Of a DNA stretch of 64,000 nt, positions 1 to 8,316 are shown piece after piece. Under the pieces are notes generated by a model that did no database searches, was not told where the DNA came from, and saw only the letters and a program-made list of their open reading frames with translations. The position numbers and the translations under genes were made by a program. How positions within the stretch are numbered: position 1 is the stretch's first letter; every line of letters starts with the position of its first letter. Where the stretch lies: the NCBI GenBank assembly GCA_027486585.1, contig JAIXOU010000106.1:1-64000 (forward strand), in the 5' to 3' direction. The DNA is from Verrucomicrobiaceae bacterium (GTDB lineage Bacteria; Verrucomicrobiota; Verrucomicrobiia; Verrucomicrobiales; Verrucomicrobiaceae).

Positions 1-111
1 AAGAGCAGCCCGGTCAAAGGCTCCATCCGCAGCAAGCGCAAGCGCTGCTGCCTCGACCCCGCCTTCAGGACCGAAGCCACCCAACACATTTTCCATGGTT
101 TTGGTGCGTAA
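1..111 (+). CDS. possible 3' end of a gene cut by the window edge
   Basis: A reading frame open from base 1 stops with TAA at 109-111. Its third codon positions are strongly G/C, as in the neighbouring plus-strand genes, and a plus-oriented terminator follows about 50 bases later, which fits a gene ending here. The 36 residues visible are basic and match no family I recognise. A minus-strand frame over the same DNA is also open, from about 381 off the left edge, but it would run through the terminator hairpin. The strand is therefore not certain. Confidence 0.25.
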   Translation, partial: KSSPVKGSIRSKRKRCCLDPAFRTEATQHIFHGFGA

Positions 112-157
112 GCCCTGGCCTAAGTTGGCTGACGGCTCATTCAAACTTGAATCTTCC

Positions 158-189
158 AAGGTGCGGGCCGTCACGCCCGCACCTTTTTT
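158..189 (+). terminator. intrinsic terminator
   Basis: An 11-bp perfect stem (158-168 pairs with 175-185, loop 169-174) is followed by a run of six T. This is a classic Rho-independent terminator for transcription coming from the left edge. Its core arms (GTGCGGGC/GCCCGCAC) are the same as in the hairpin at 1317-1343. Confidence 0.7.
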
Positions 190-654
190 GTGCGAGCGGC
201 CCCAGCAGCTAAACCATCGAGGTCGGAAAAAAGCGCCTGCTCTGAAAACTCGGTGTCCAGGGTGCCTCGGTGGTTTAAAATTCCTACCGTCATGAATGTC
301 AGTGCAGACATTCAACACGCCGGAGCCCTGATTGGCGCGGCTATCGACGTGCAGCGCCAGCTTTGCCTGCGCCTCGGCCATTTGCGGGGCCTCCGGCGGT
401 ATGGAATCCAAACATCAGGGCCGCATCGATGCTGAGCGGCTGAAGGTGCGCCTTCTTTCCCTGCATGATGATCCTAAGCGGATCAGAGTTAACCCAATTA
501 AGTGCATATTGTAATTTGCGCTTGGTCCTGGGAGTGATTATTAGATGATTGTCAATGCGTTGCCTTTTGTCCCTTGAAAGCGAACCAACCTGGTTCTTCT
601 GCCAAGCAGCACTCTGCGGCTGCACCTCTCAAAAAAACTGATCCAGCGAATCCC
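190..654. other. intergenic region without a clear gene
   Basis: About 460 bases separate the terminator at 158-189 from the PEP-CTERM gene. A minus-strand ORF (341-625) exists, but its product resembles nothing known and is probably chance. The DNA is G/C-rich up to about 470 and then A/T-richer (about 480-560), where a promoter for the PEP-CTERM gene may lie. I could not assign -35/-10 boxes. Confidence 0.4.
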
Positions 655-1278
655 ATGAAAACCGAATCCCCACTTTCTTTTTCTCGCCATCCCATGCCCT
701 TGGCAGTTTACCTGACGGGCGCGGTCGGCAGCACCTTCCTCGTCAGCGCTCCGCAGACCGAGGCCGCCGTCACCGCCGTCACATTCCCTGTTTCAGGGTT
801 GAACCAATCCTTTGGTTATAACAACGTCCTGTTAACTCCAGGTTTGGGTAATTTGATGGGGATGGGAAACCCATCAAACATAGTCCTTCAAGGTACTTAC
901 CATAATGCAGATTTAGGAGGTGGCCCAACATATGGAACCGCCAAATTTTTTGCCAACGGTACAATCCTCGGCTCTGGCGCTGGTGGCACTCGTGGACCTG
1001 CCCTTTTTTACAGCTCTTATATTAGCTTCACTCTTGCCAGCCAAACGAACAAAAACATCGGCTTCAGGACCTCGACCAACAACTTTGGCTGGGCCAATGT
1101 AAGCTGGAATGCGACAGCGAAAGCCCTGACCTTTAATTCTGCTTACGTTGAGTCCGTGGCAGGCAACACCATCACCGTTGGTGACATCGGTGCCGTGCCT
1201 GAGCCAAGCCGGGCGCTGCTGGCCTTGGCCGGTCTGGGCGCTGCCGCCCTGCGCCGCCGCCGCAAGCAGGCCGCCTAA
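655..1278 (+). CDS. PEP-CTERM sorting domain protein
   Basis: This is a secreted protein of about 207 residues. It has an N-terminal signal peptide (hydrophobic stretch around residues 12-30 ending in an Ala-rich cleavage region), a Gly/Thr/Asn-rich middle with no recognised enzyme domain, and a C-terminal PEP-CTERM tail: VPEP, a hydrophobic Ala/Leu/Gly helix, then an RRRRK cluster. In the family this tail is recognised by an exosortase and the protein is delivered to the cell surface, often with exopolysaccharide. The ATG at 655 is preferred because an in-frame ATG at 574 would put about 27 polar residues before the signal peptide. A perfect hairpin terminator follows at 1317. The cargo role is unknown. 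Confidence 0.85.
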   Translation: MKTESPLSFSRHPMPLAVYLTGAVGSTFLVSAPQTEAAVTAVTFPVSGLNQSFGYNNVLLTPGLGNLMGMGNPSNIVLQGTYHNADLGGGPTYGTAKFFANGTILGSGAGGTRGPALFYSSYISFTLASQTNKNIGFRTSTNNFGWANVSWNATAKALTFNSAYVESVAGNTITVGDIGAVPEPSRALLALAGLGAAALRRRRKQAA

Positions 1279-1316
1279 AAACCTTCCTCACGGCCACATC
1301 GCTCAAAAATCACTCC

Positions 1317-1343
1317 AGTGCGGGCAGACATGCCCGCACTTTT
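1317..1343 (+). terminator. intrinsic terminator after the PEP-CTERM gene
   Basis: A 10-bp perfect stem (1317-1326 with 1331-1340), a GACA loop and a short T-run. It lies between the PEP-CTERM stop and the ATG at 1369, so the downstream gene needs its own promoter or readthrough. An in-frame GTG at 1318 lies inside the hairpin, which argues against it as the start of the next gene. Confidence 0.65.
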
Positions 1344-1368
1344 GATGTATGAGCTCAACCCTTCTTCC

Positions 1369-4080
1369 ATGTCTTCGGCTCCTCACTCCAAACCCAAACT
1401 CCTTCTCGTCGGTTGGGACAGCGCCGACTGGAAGATCATCCAGCCCCTTGTCGATGCCGGGCAGATGCCCGCACTGCAACGTCTGCTCGAACAAGGCACC
1501 TCTGGCAATCTAACCACGCTGGACCCGCAGCTTTCCCCCATGCTGTGGACCAGCATCGCCACGGGCAAACATGCCTACCATCACGGCGTGCCAGGCTTCA
1601 CCGAGGTGAATGCCGCCGGGCAGGTGGTGCCGGTTTCCGCCGCCACCCGGCGCTGCAAGACGGTTTGGGAGATGCTGGGAGAACGTGGGCTGAAATCGCA
1701 CGTCGTCAGCTGGTTTGCGACGCAGGGGGAACAACCTGCGCAGGGCTGCCTGGTCTCAAACTTGTTCAACAGTTTTAAACATCGCGAAGAAGACGCGCCG
1801 GAAGACTGGCCGAAGCCTGCGCCGGGCACCTATTGGCCGGAAGACCTGGCCGAGCATCTCAACGAACGCCGCGTGAGCCCCTGGGACATCGATCCCGATG
1901 AAGTGCTGCGTTTGTTCGTGCCGGAGGCAGCCAGCATTGACCAGTCCAAGGATCAACGACTCTGGCATCTGGCGCAGCAATTGGCAGAAGCTAGCAGCGT
2001 ACACTCCGCCGCCTGCTGGCTGCTGGAGAACCGCCCTGACTGGGATTTCACAGCAATCTATTACCGGGCCATCGACGAGATCTGCCACGAGTTCATGTCC
2101 TTTCATCCCCCGCAGATGCCCGGTGCGCCGGAGTCTGACTTTGCCCTCTACAAAGACGTGGTGAACAGCGCTTACCGCTTCCACGATCTGCTGCTGGCAC
2201 GCCTGATGCAGCTCGCGGGTCCGGACACTGCCATCCTGCTGGTGAGCGATCACGGCTTCCACAGCGATCACCTGCGCCCCACTTTCACGCCACGGGTGCC
2301 GGCAGGCATCACCATTTGGCATCGCCCCCAGGGCATCTTTGCTGCGGCTGGCCCAGGCTTTAAAGAGGACGCACTGATCTACGGCGCGCGTCTGCTGGAC
2401 GTGACGCCGACCATCCTGACCTACTTTGATCTGCCCGTCGGTCAGGACATGGAAGGCCGCGTGCTGCGTGAGGCTTTTGAAATCGCTCCGGACATAAAGA
2501 CGATCCCGACCTGGGAAAGTGAGAGCAAACCGCGTCCTGCCCAAACCACTTCACTCACCGACGACGACAACAAAGCGCTGCTGCAGCAGTTCGTCGATCT
2601 AGGGTACATCAACGAGATTTCCGACGATCCCGGCGAGGCCGCTGAGGAGACCAACCGCGAAAACTCATGGAACATGGCTCGCGCCTGCATGGACACTGGT
2701 CGGCACGAGCAGGCGCTGCCGATGCTGGAGGATATTTTTCATCGCTACCCCGAGCGTCTGGATTACGCCCAAGTGCTGGCCCGTTGCTACCTGCGCCTCG
2801 GCTTGCTCAACGAGGCGGAGAAGACCGTCGCCGCCATTCTAGAAGGCTTTGGAGACAAAACCGGCGCGCACATCATCCAGGCGAACATCGCCATCGAGCG
2901 CAAGCAGCCCGCGAAGGCGCTGGAGCACCTCGCCATCGTCGCCGAGCAGCGTCCGCGTGATCTCGGCTACCTAAGCCTACGTATTGAAGCGCTGCTGAAA
3001 CTGCACCGCTGGGAAGACTGCCAGCAGACCTGCCAGACCACGCTGGAGGTCGATCCTCAGAATGCGCTGGCAAACATCGGCCTTGCCCGCTCGTCGCTGC
3101 ATCTCCATCAGCCGGAAGATGCGGTCGATTACGCGCTCGCCGCCACAGGTTTCCAATACGGCAATCCACGCGGGCATTTCCTGCTCGGTGTCGCGCTGGT
3201 CACGCTCAAGCAATGGGAAGCCGCCGCCCAGGCTCTTGGCCTCGCTACGCAACTGGCGCCGCATTTTTATCCCTCCTGGCATTACCTGGCCCAGGCCTTG
3301 CGTGGTCAAGGCAACACCGAAGCCGCCGACGGTGCGCTCTTGAAGCTCAAACTGCTACGCAGCGAGCACCGCAAGGCCGACAAGGAACGTACAGAGCGAG
3401 TCCGTGCGGAAAGCGCCGCACGTGTCCCAGCCCTGGCCGCGGAAGGCCAGCGCCGGCTCGAAGAAAAGCGCGAGCAAGCCGCCACAATGAAGAGCGACAT
3501 GCCTGCCGATCAGGAGTTCGTCCTCGTCAGCGGCCTGCCACGCAGCGGCACCAGCCTCATGATGCAGATGCTCCGCGCCGGTGGCATGGAACTGATGCAC
3601 GATGGCAAACGCGAAGCTGACATCGACAATCCCGAAGGCTACTGGGAATGGGAAGAGATCAAGAACCTGCCCAAACGCCCACTGCTCATTGAACAAGCCC
3701 GAGGCAAAGCCACCAAGGTCATCAGTGCTTTACTGCCCAGCCTGCCGCCGAAGCACAAGTACAAGATCCTCTTCATGACCCGGCCCATGCAGGAAGTGGT
3801 GGCCAGCCAGTGGAAAATGCTGGAACACAAGGGCACGAACCCAAAGACCGAACGCGAGCACCTTGAAACCGCGCAGCAAAAGCACGCGCTGGAAATCCTG
3901 ACCCTGCTGCGCCAACACCCGCGCGTCAGTTTGCTCGAAGTCGATTACCCTGCCCTCGTTCGTGCCCCAGAGATCGGTGCCAACCGCATTGCCGACTTCC
4001 TGGGTGATGACCGCGTTCCACAGAGGCAAGGCATGCCGAATGTCGTCAAACCCCAGCTCCATCGGCAGCGCAGCACATGA
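1369..4080 (+). CDS. alkaline phosphatase superfamily - TPR - sulfotransferase fusion protein
   Basis: A protein of about 903 residues made of three parts. Residues 9-400 are a type I phosphodiesterase/nucleotide pyrophosphatase domain of the alkaline phosphatase superfamily: the start contains GWDSADW, the nucleophile region reads SPMLWTSIATGKHAYHHG, and the metal site includes SDHG near residue 290. Residues 430-690 are TPR-like helical repeats. From residue 715 to the end is a sulfotransferase fold whose PAPS-binding loop is GLPRSGTS (722-729). The ATG at 1369 is chosen over the GTG at 1318, which lies in a terminator hairpin. The gene overlaps the APS kinase gene by ATGA, so the two are translationally coupled; the kinase would make the PAPS donor. 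No signal peptide is seen, so a cytoplasmic site is likely. The substrate is unknown. Confidence 0.8.
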   Translation: MSSAPHSKPKLLLVGWDSADWKIIQPLVDAGQMPALQRLLEQGTSGNLTTLDPQLSPMLWTSIATGKHAYHHGVPGFTEVNAAGQVVPVSAATRRCKTVWEMLGERGLKSHVVSWFATQGEQPAQGCLVSNLFNSFKHREEDAPEDWPKPAPGTYWPEDLAEHLNERRVSPWDIDPDEVLRLFVPEAASIDQSKDQRLWHLAQQLAEASSVHSAACWLLENRPDWDFTAIYYRAIDEICHEFMSFHPPQMPGAPESDFALYKDVVNSAYRFHDLLLARLMQLAGPDTAILLVSDHGFHSDHLRPTFTPRVPAGITIWHRPQGIFAAAGPGFKEDALIYGARLLDVTPTILTYFDLPVGQDMEGRVLREAFEIAPDIKTIPTWESESKPRPAQTTSLTDDDNKALLQQFVDLGYINEISDDPGEAAEETNRENSWNMARACMDTGRHEQALPMLEDIFHRYPERLDYAQVLARCYLRLGLLNEAEKTVAAILEGFGDKTGAHIIQANIAIERKQPAKALEHLAIVAEQRPRDLGYLSLRIEALLKLHRWEDCQQTCQTTLEVDPQNALANIGLARSSLHLHQPEDAVDYALAATGFQYGNPRGHFLLGVALVTLKQWEAAAQALGLATQLAPHFYPSWHYLAQALRGQGNTEAADGALLKLKLLRSEHRKADKERTERVRAESAARVPALAAEGQRRLEEKREQAATMKSDMPADQEFVLVSGLPRSGTSLMMQMLRAGGMELMHDGKREADIDNPEGYWEWEEIKNLPKRPLLIEQARGKATKVISALLPSLPPKHKYKILFMTRPMQEVVASQWKMLEHKGTNPKTEREHLETAQQKHALEILTLLRQHPRVSLLEVDYPALVRAPEIGANRIADFLGDDRVPQRQGMPNVVKPQLHRQRST

Positions 4081-4586
4081 AACCCGTTTTCTGGCTGCTT
4101 GGTCTGCCTTCATCCGGCAAAACAACCCTGGCGAAGGCTTTGCGGGATCATCTTCAGGCCACAGGCAAACCCGTCATCCTGCTGGATGGCGATGAATTGC
4201 GCTCGGGCCTCTGTGCTGATCTCGACTTTAGCGACAAAGACCGCAGCGAAAACCTCCGCCGCGCCGCACAGCTTGCCAAGCTGCTGGCGGCTCAAGGCAA
4301 CACAGTCATCTGCGCTTTTGTAACACCGAAGGAGCACCACCGTCAACAAGTGCGGCAGATTCTCGGAGAACAGGTGCGGCTCATCCACATCGACTGTCCC
4401 CTGGAGGTGTGCATCGCACGCGATGTCAAAGGTCTGTATGCCAAAGCTGCTGCCCGGCAAATGACGGGCATGACAGGCACGCAAGACGACTTTGATGCAC
4501 CTGAAGCGAGCTGCTTATCCGTCCGCACCGATCTTCTAGAAGTTCAAGACGCCCTGAGTCTGATCCACAGCTCTGAGACCATCTGA
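4077..4586 (+). CDS. cysC: adenylyl-sulfate (APS) kinase
   Basis: A protein of 169 residues that phosphorylates APS to PAPS using ATP. It carries the P-loop GLPSSGKTT near residue 9, the LDGDELR motif near residue 37, the DRSENLRR segment that binds APS, and a CPLEVCIARDVKGLYAKA segment typical of CysC. Length is slightly below the usual 175-200. It deviates in two places: the family's FISPYRxDR is FVTPKEHHR here, and the usual Glu after VC is Ile-Ala. Its start codon overlaps the stop of the sulfotransferase fusion gene, so it probably serves that enzyme rather than sulfate assimilation; no cysD/cysN is next to it. Confidence 0.85.
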   Translation: MKPVFWLLGLPSSGKTTLAKALRDHLQATGKPVILLDGDELRSGLCADLDFSDKDRSENLRRAAQLAKLLAAQGNTVICAFVTPKEHHRQQVRQILGEQVRLIHIDCPLEVCIARDVKGLYAKAAARQMTGMTGTQDDFDAPEASCLSVRTDLLEVQDALSLIHSSETI

Positions 4587-4605
4587 CAAGACCCAACCAT
4601 GAGCG

Positions 4606-5403
4606 CTACTGCGTGGCAAACTTCGTCAACAATCCACGTTTACGAGTCAGGTTCAGAATCCAGACGTACAGCCAGCCGGCGAGAGCAAGGTAGATGACAT
4701 TGAGTCCGAGAGAGGTCCAAAGGTAGCTCCAGTCCATGCTACCGCTTTTCATCACGGCTCTCATGCCCTCAAAGATGTAGGTCGGCGGAAAGCACCAGGC
4801 GATGGGTTGTGACCAAGCGGGCATGTTTTCCACAGGATAAAAGACAGCCACGGCTGGCTGGAAGAAGAACGGGATGGCCCAGGCAAGGGATTCAGCAGCC
4901 TGCCCCCAGCGCAGAATAAGTGCGGTCGAGACCATGCCGAGAGCCCAGCCAAAAAGCATGAGATTGGCAAAGAATGGAATCAGCCACCAGCTCAGCGTGA
5001 AGACATTAAACGCGTAACCAAACCACGAGATGAGACTGAGCACAATGGCTGTAATGACAATCCGCAGCGTTCCAACGATGAAGGTGGCGCTAACGTACTC
5101 AATGGTGCGCACCGGAGCGACAAAAACATTCAGCAAATTACGCGTCCACACATCTTCCAAAAAGGAAATGGCAACGCCCTGTTGGGCGCGGAACATGATG
5201 TCCCATAGGATCATGCCACCGAGAAAGAAGAGCACGAAGTTACCGAAGTCAGGGTTGGTGTTCTTCTGGATGAAAACGGTGACGTTTCCCCAAACCACGA
5301 GATCAACCACCGGCCAGAAGACCAGTTCAACGAGACGCATCGGCGACCGTGTGTAAAGGAAGAGATAGCGCAAGACAAGGGCGCCGACGGTATTGAAATT
5401 CAT
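4606..5403 (-). CDS. ABC-2 type transporter permease
   Basis: A 265-residue integral membrane protein with about six hydrophobic helices. It starts with a short cytoplasmic segment and includes conserved ABC-2 features such as FFLGGMILWDIMFRAQQG and a late IPFFFQPAVAVFYPVENMP segment, where aromatic and Pro residues line the re-entrant region. It overlaps the ATPase gene by 4 bp (ATGA), so the pair is one exporter. The family exports polysaccharides, lipids or drugs; the substrate here cannot be read from the sequence. Confidence 0.85.
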   Translation of the reverse strand: MNFNTVGALVLRYLFLYTRSPMRLVELVFWPVVDLVVWGNVTVFIQKNTNPDFGNFVLFFLGGMILWDIMFRAQQGVAISFLEDVWTRNLLNVFVAPVRTIEYVSATFIVGTLRIVITAIVLSLISWFGYAFNVFTLSWWLIPFFANLMLFGWALGMVSTALILRWGQAAESLAWAIPFFFQPAVAVFYPVENMPAWSQPIAWCFPPTYIFEGMRAVMKSGSMDWSYLWTSLGLNVIYLALAGWLYVWILNLTRKRGLLTKFATQ

Positions 5404-6182
5404 AGAGCTTTGTCTTTCGCGGGTTCGTCGATGATTTCGCCATCGCGGGCGATTTTGATGAAGACGTCCTCCAGGGTGGCGCTGCTGGTGCGGGCCACGA
5501 TATCCGTCGGCGTGCCTTCACAGACAATTTTACCTTTGTGCAGGAAGATGACGCGGTCACAAACTTCCTCGATGTCCTTCATGTTATGAGAGGTGTAGAG
5601 GATACCGATATTCCGCTCCCGCTGGACTTTGCGCACGACTTTGCGGACTTTATCGGCGATGTCAGGATCGAGACTGGCCGTCGGCTCATCGAGCATCAGC
5701 AACTCAGGATCATTGAGGAAGGCTTTGACGAGATTTACTCGCGTGGATTCACCGGCGGAAAGTTGCCCGGTGACGCGGTCGGATAGGTGGCTGATTTCCA
5801 GCAGTTCCATGAGTTCGGCGATCTTCTTTTTCCGATCACGCACGCCATAAATTCGAGCAAAGACGCTGAGATTCTGGCCGACGAGCAGATTCCCCGGCAG
5901 CGCGGTATAGGCTGAGGAAAAATTTGCCCGCTGGAGGATTTCGATACGGTGTTTGTGCAGCTCTTTCCCAAAGGCCAGGATCTCACCACTGGTGGCTAGA
6001 GTCAGCCCAAGCAGACAGTTCATGGCGGTCGTCTTGCCAGCACCATTGGCACCAAGAAGACCTAGCACTTCACCACGGCGAAGTTGAAAGGAAAATTTAT
6101 CGAGCGCTTTCACACCGTCGAACTCACGAGTGAGTTCACGGGCTTCCAAAATGACTTCGCGCGTGTCGTCGGGGGTGGACAT
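5400..6182 (-). CDS. ABC transporter ATP-binding protein
   Basis: About 260 residues with all nucleotide-binding motifs: Walker A GANGAGKTT, signature LSAGEST, Walker B LLMLDEPTASLDPD and an H-loop (TSHN). The signature Ser-Ala-Gly-Glu departs slightly from the usual LSGGQ. The ATG at 6182 is chosen because the longer frame to 6221 begins with TTG and adds 13 residues not expected for the family. It is coupled to the permease downstream by ATGA overlap and lies just after the prepilin-like gene on the same strand. This is an ATP-driven exporter of unknown substrate. Confidence 0.9.
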   Translation of the reverse strand: MSTPDDTREVILEARELTREFDGVKALDKFSFQLRRGEVLGLLGANGAGKTTAMNCLLGLTLATSGEILAFGKELHKHRIEILQRANFSSAYTALPGNLLVGQNLSVFARIYGVRDRKKKIAELMELLEISHLSDRVTGQLSAGESTRVNLVKAFLNDPELLMLDEPTASLDPDIADKVRKVVRKVQRERNIGILYTSHNMKDIEEVCDRVIFLHKGKIVCEGTPTDIVARTSSATLEDVFIKIARDGEIIDEPAKDKAL

Positions 6183-6242
6183 GGGCGCGTAGAGTCCACG
6201 GATTGTCAGAAATTGCAACAAGCAGACGCGATTAGCTCTGCC

Positions 6243-6689
6243 TTAATCCTTGATGTAGCAGATCATGCCACCCTGCCAGTTCAGGAAGTTCATGGCCCCC
6301 TGGATTTCCTCGGGTGTAAGGTAGCTCAATCGAAATACTTTGCCTTTGAAAGGGCCCTGTTTCCCATTGCGTCCTTCGATCAAATTCAGAATAGTCGTTT
6401 CGCTATCATTTTCTGCAATGACTTCGGCACCAACTGCCGTGGCACCCATCGCCAGGGCAGCGATCTCCTGAGCATTTCTTTGATTGCGGACTTCTAAAAG
6501 CACCTCTTCATGGAAACGATTCATGAACACAATCGCGAGTGAAGCTACGATGCCTATTACAGCGATGACGACTAACGCCTCGAGTATTGTGAAGGCGGCC
6601 TGACATTGACGCGGCACACGCGTCTTTTGAAGATCAGAAAATAAAGCGCTTCGGAATGATGAAACTGAAATGGAGGGACACGGAATCAC
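6243..6689 (-). CDS. prepilin-type N-terminal methylation protein (pseudopilin-like)
   Basis: A 148-residue protein with a leader of about 32 residues, then FTILEALVVIAVIGIVASLA, the type IV pilin/pseudopilin N-terminal helix with Glu at position 5 after the cleavage site. The residue before the Phe is Ala rather than the usual Gly, so peptidase processing is plausible but not certain. The C-terminal part is small and has no recognised fold. It starts with GTG. It sits between the ExbD-like genes and the ABC exporter on the same strand. No assembly ATPase or secretin is in the window, so it may work with a system encoded elsewhere. Confidence 0.75.
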   Translation of the reverse strand: MIPCPSISVSSFRSALFSDLQKTRVPRQCQAAFTILEALVVIAVIGIVASLAIVFMNRFHEEVLLEVRNQRNAQEIAALAMGATAVGAEVIAENDSETTILNLIEGRNGKQGPFKGKVFRLSYLTPEEIQGAMNFLNWQGGMICYIKD

Positions 6690-6750
6690 AGGGATCCGAT
6701 GCTACATTCGCCAATTTATAAATTCAATAGATTTCAGAATGAAAATCACT

Positions 6751-8298
6751 TCAATCTAGCTTACGTTTTGGCACAGCAATCCGCACAGCATTGCCTGCTG
6801 CCGGCTTGGCTGCAGTGGGTATGGTAAAACGCTGAATCTCATAACCGGTGACGTTGACAACGAGGTCCAGTTTGGGCAAAAACTCCCATGTGGCCGCAAC
6901 GCCGATCTGATCGGCAATTTGACGCGCTTCGTGATAGGTCTGAAAAGCATCTGCCATGACCTGAAACACGGCGACTCCATTTTCGTCGCCTTTTGCAGCG
7001 CGCATCAAGCGTTGATAATTCGAACCTTCACTGCGCATTTGTTCCAGCGTCTCACCACCGCCGGCCTTGGGTGTGAGCGCTAGTTGGACCAATGGAATGC
7101 CAGGTTTGACACTGGGTTTGAAAGTATAAGAGCTGCCACTCATCATGGGGCTGACGGCTGCACGCTCGAGGATGGCTTGAAGCTTAAAGGCATCATAAAT
7201 GACTTTTGCCTGACTGCGATCCTTGATGTTAGGCATCTGAGCGAGATCCTTGATAAAATAATCCAGAATGTCACGTGGCGTGGACTTCACTTCAACCACC
7301 TTAGCTCCCCAGGAAAAGGTCACTTTTGATGCAGAGGAAGTGGCTTTAATGATCGGCGTGGCAGGATCAGTCGATGGATCCAGCCCTGACCACTTGGAAA
7401 GGTTTCCCTGTATAGCTGCGACGATGGCTTCAGCGACGACAGGCAAGGTGCTGCGAGTCACGATGGAAAGGTCTCCCATGGCAGCGAGAACTTGCTTGGA
7501 GGCAGGAACTTTTGCGGTCACCAGAACTTTATAAGCCAGTGCCACTTGATCCATCTGGAAGGTATTAACCAATGCGGCAATCTCAGGCCATGCCTGCTGA
7601 GCAGCCTGTGGACTTCCTAGAATCTCGGCAAGCATTTTAGCAAAGGGATCAATCTTCACATCTTTGTATTCAAACTGGCTTTTCACCTTATCAAGCCCTT
7701 CGATAATGGGTTGAATGAAGGTCTTTTCATTGAGATAAAGGACCCCTTGTTTGGCAACGAGGACGCGCGTTTCATTTGGCTTTTCTGGAAAAGGCCGTGG
7801 ATTCGGCAGTCGGATGTAAGTCGGTGGTTCGGGCTTATAAATAGGCGTTTGATCCAGCAGCGCTTTCAAGCGCTCTACTTCAGTGATGAGTTTATCGACC
7901 TCGACCTTTTGGGTTTCACGGAGCTTTTTGGCTTCCGCCAGCTTCTTGTGAAAGCTTTCCAGATCCATGAATTTCATCTGAGATTCAAGGCTGGTCGTAT
8001 CAATGGTCTTCAGATCTTCAATCGCCTTTTTGAGTTTTTGTTCAGCGATCTTTTTATCCTCTTCGATCTGCTTTGGATCAGCTGGCGGCGGAGGCAGTTC
8101 CTTCACCACTTGCACCATTTTTTGATATTCTTGTTCGGTGACTGGCGGGAGATCAGAGAGAATCTTTTTCACCGCGCTGGCGATGCTGATGCCCACCATA
8201 ACGAGCACGATGATAAGCACCCCAACGACATTTGTCATGGTGTCCATCAGAGCTACGAAGGGTAGTTCTTGCTCTTCATGTGGTTTGCGCTTGGCCAT
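6751..8298 (-). CDS. ExbD/MotB-like proton-channel partner with long periplasmic domain
   Basis: A 515-residue protein with one N-terminal membrane helix (about residues 14-40) containing Asp19 in FVALMDTMTNVVGVL, the position of the proton-binding Asp in ExbD/TolR/MotB. Residues about 60-160 are charged and likely coiled coil, followed by a large mixed domain to the C-terminus. I see no OmpA-like peptidoglycan-binding domain, unlike MotB. It is the third gene of the cluster after the TolQ/MotA-like channel and the shorter ExbD-like protein. It probably supplies a second, different stator subunit. The cargo or target is unknown. Confidence 0.65.
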   Translation of the reverse strand: MAKRKPHEEQELPFVALMDTMTNVVGVLIIVLVMVGISIASAVKKILSDLPPVTEQEYQKMVQVVKELPPPPADPKQIEEDKKIAEQKLKKAIEDLKTIDTTSLESQMKFMDLESFHKKLAEAKKLRETQKVEVDKLITEVERLKALLDQTPIYKPEPPTYIRLPNPRPFPEKPNETRVLVAKQGVLYLNEKTFIQPIIEGLDKVKSQFEYKDVKIDPFAKMLAEILGSPQAAQQAWPEIAALVNTFQMDQVALAYKVLVTAKVPASKQVLAAMGDLSIVTRSTLPVVAEAIVAAIQGNLSKWSGLDPSTDPATPIIKATSSASKVTFSWGAKVVEVKSTPRDILDYFIKDLAQMPNIKDRSQAKVIYDAFKLQAILERAAVSPMMSGSSYTFKPSVKPGIPLVQLALTPKAGGGETLEQMRSEGSNYQRLMRAAKGDENGVAVFQVMADAFQTYHEARQIADQIGVAATWEFLPKLDLVVNVTGYEIQRFTIPTAAKPAAGNAVRIAVPKRKLD

Positions 8299-8316
8299 GA
8301 GATGTATTGACGTGAA

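Noticed and set aside
341-625. minus-strand ORF of 94 codons before the PEP-CTERM gene
   Set aside because: No domain, a mixed composition that changes half-way, and no ribosome site; likely chance in G/C-rich DNA.
1756-2544. 262-codon minus-strand ORF
   Set aside because: It lies wholly inside the phosphodiesterase fusion gene, whose frame has clear family motifs.
5400-6221. longer ATPase gene starting at 6221
   Set aside because: It would begin with TTG and add 13 residues absent from the family; the ATG at 6182 is better.
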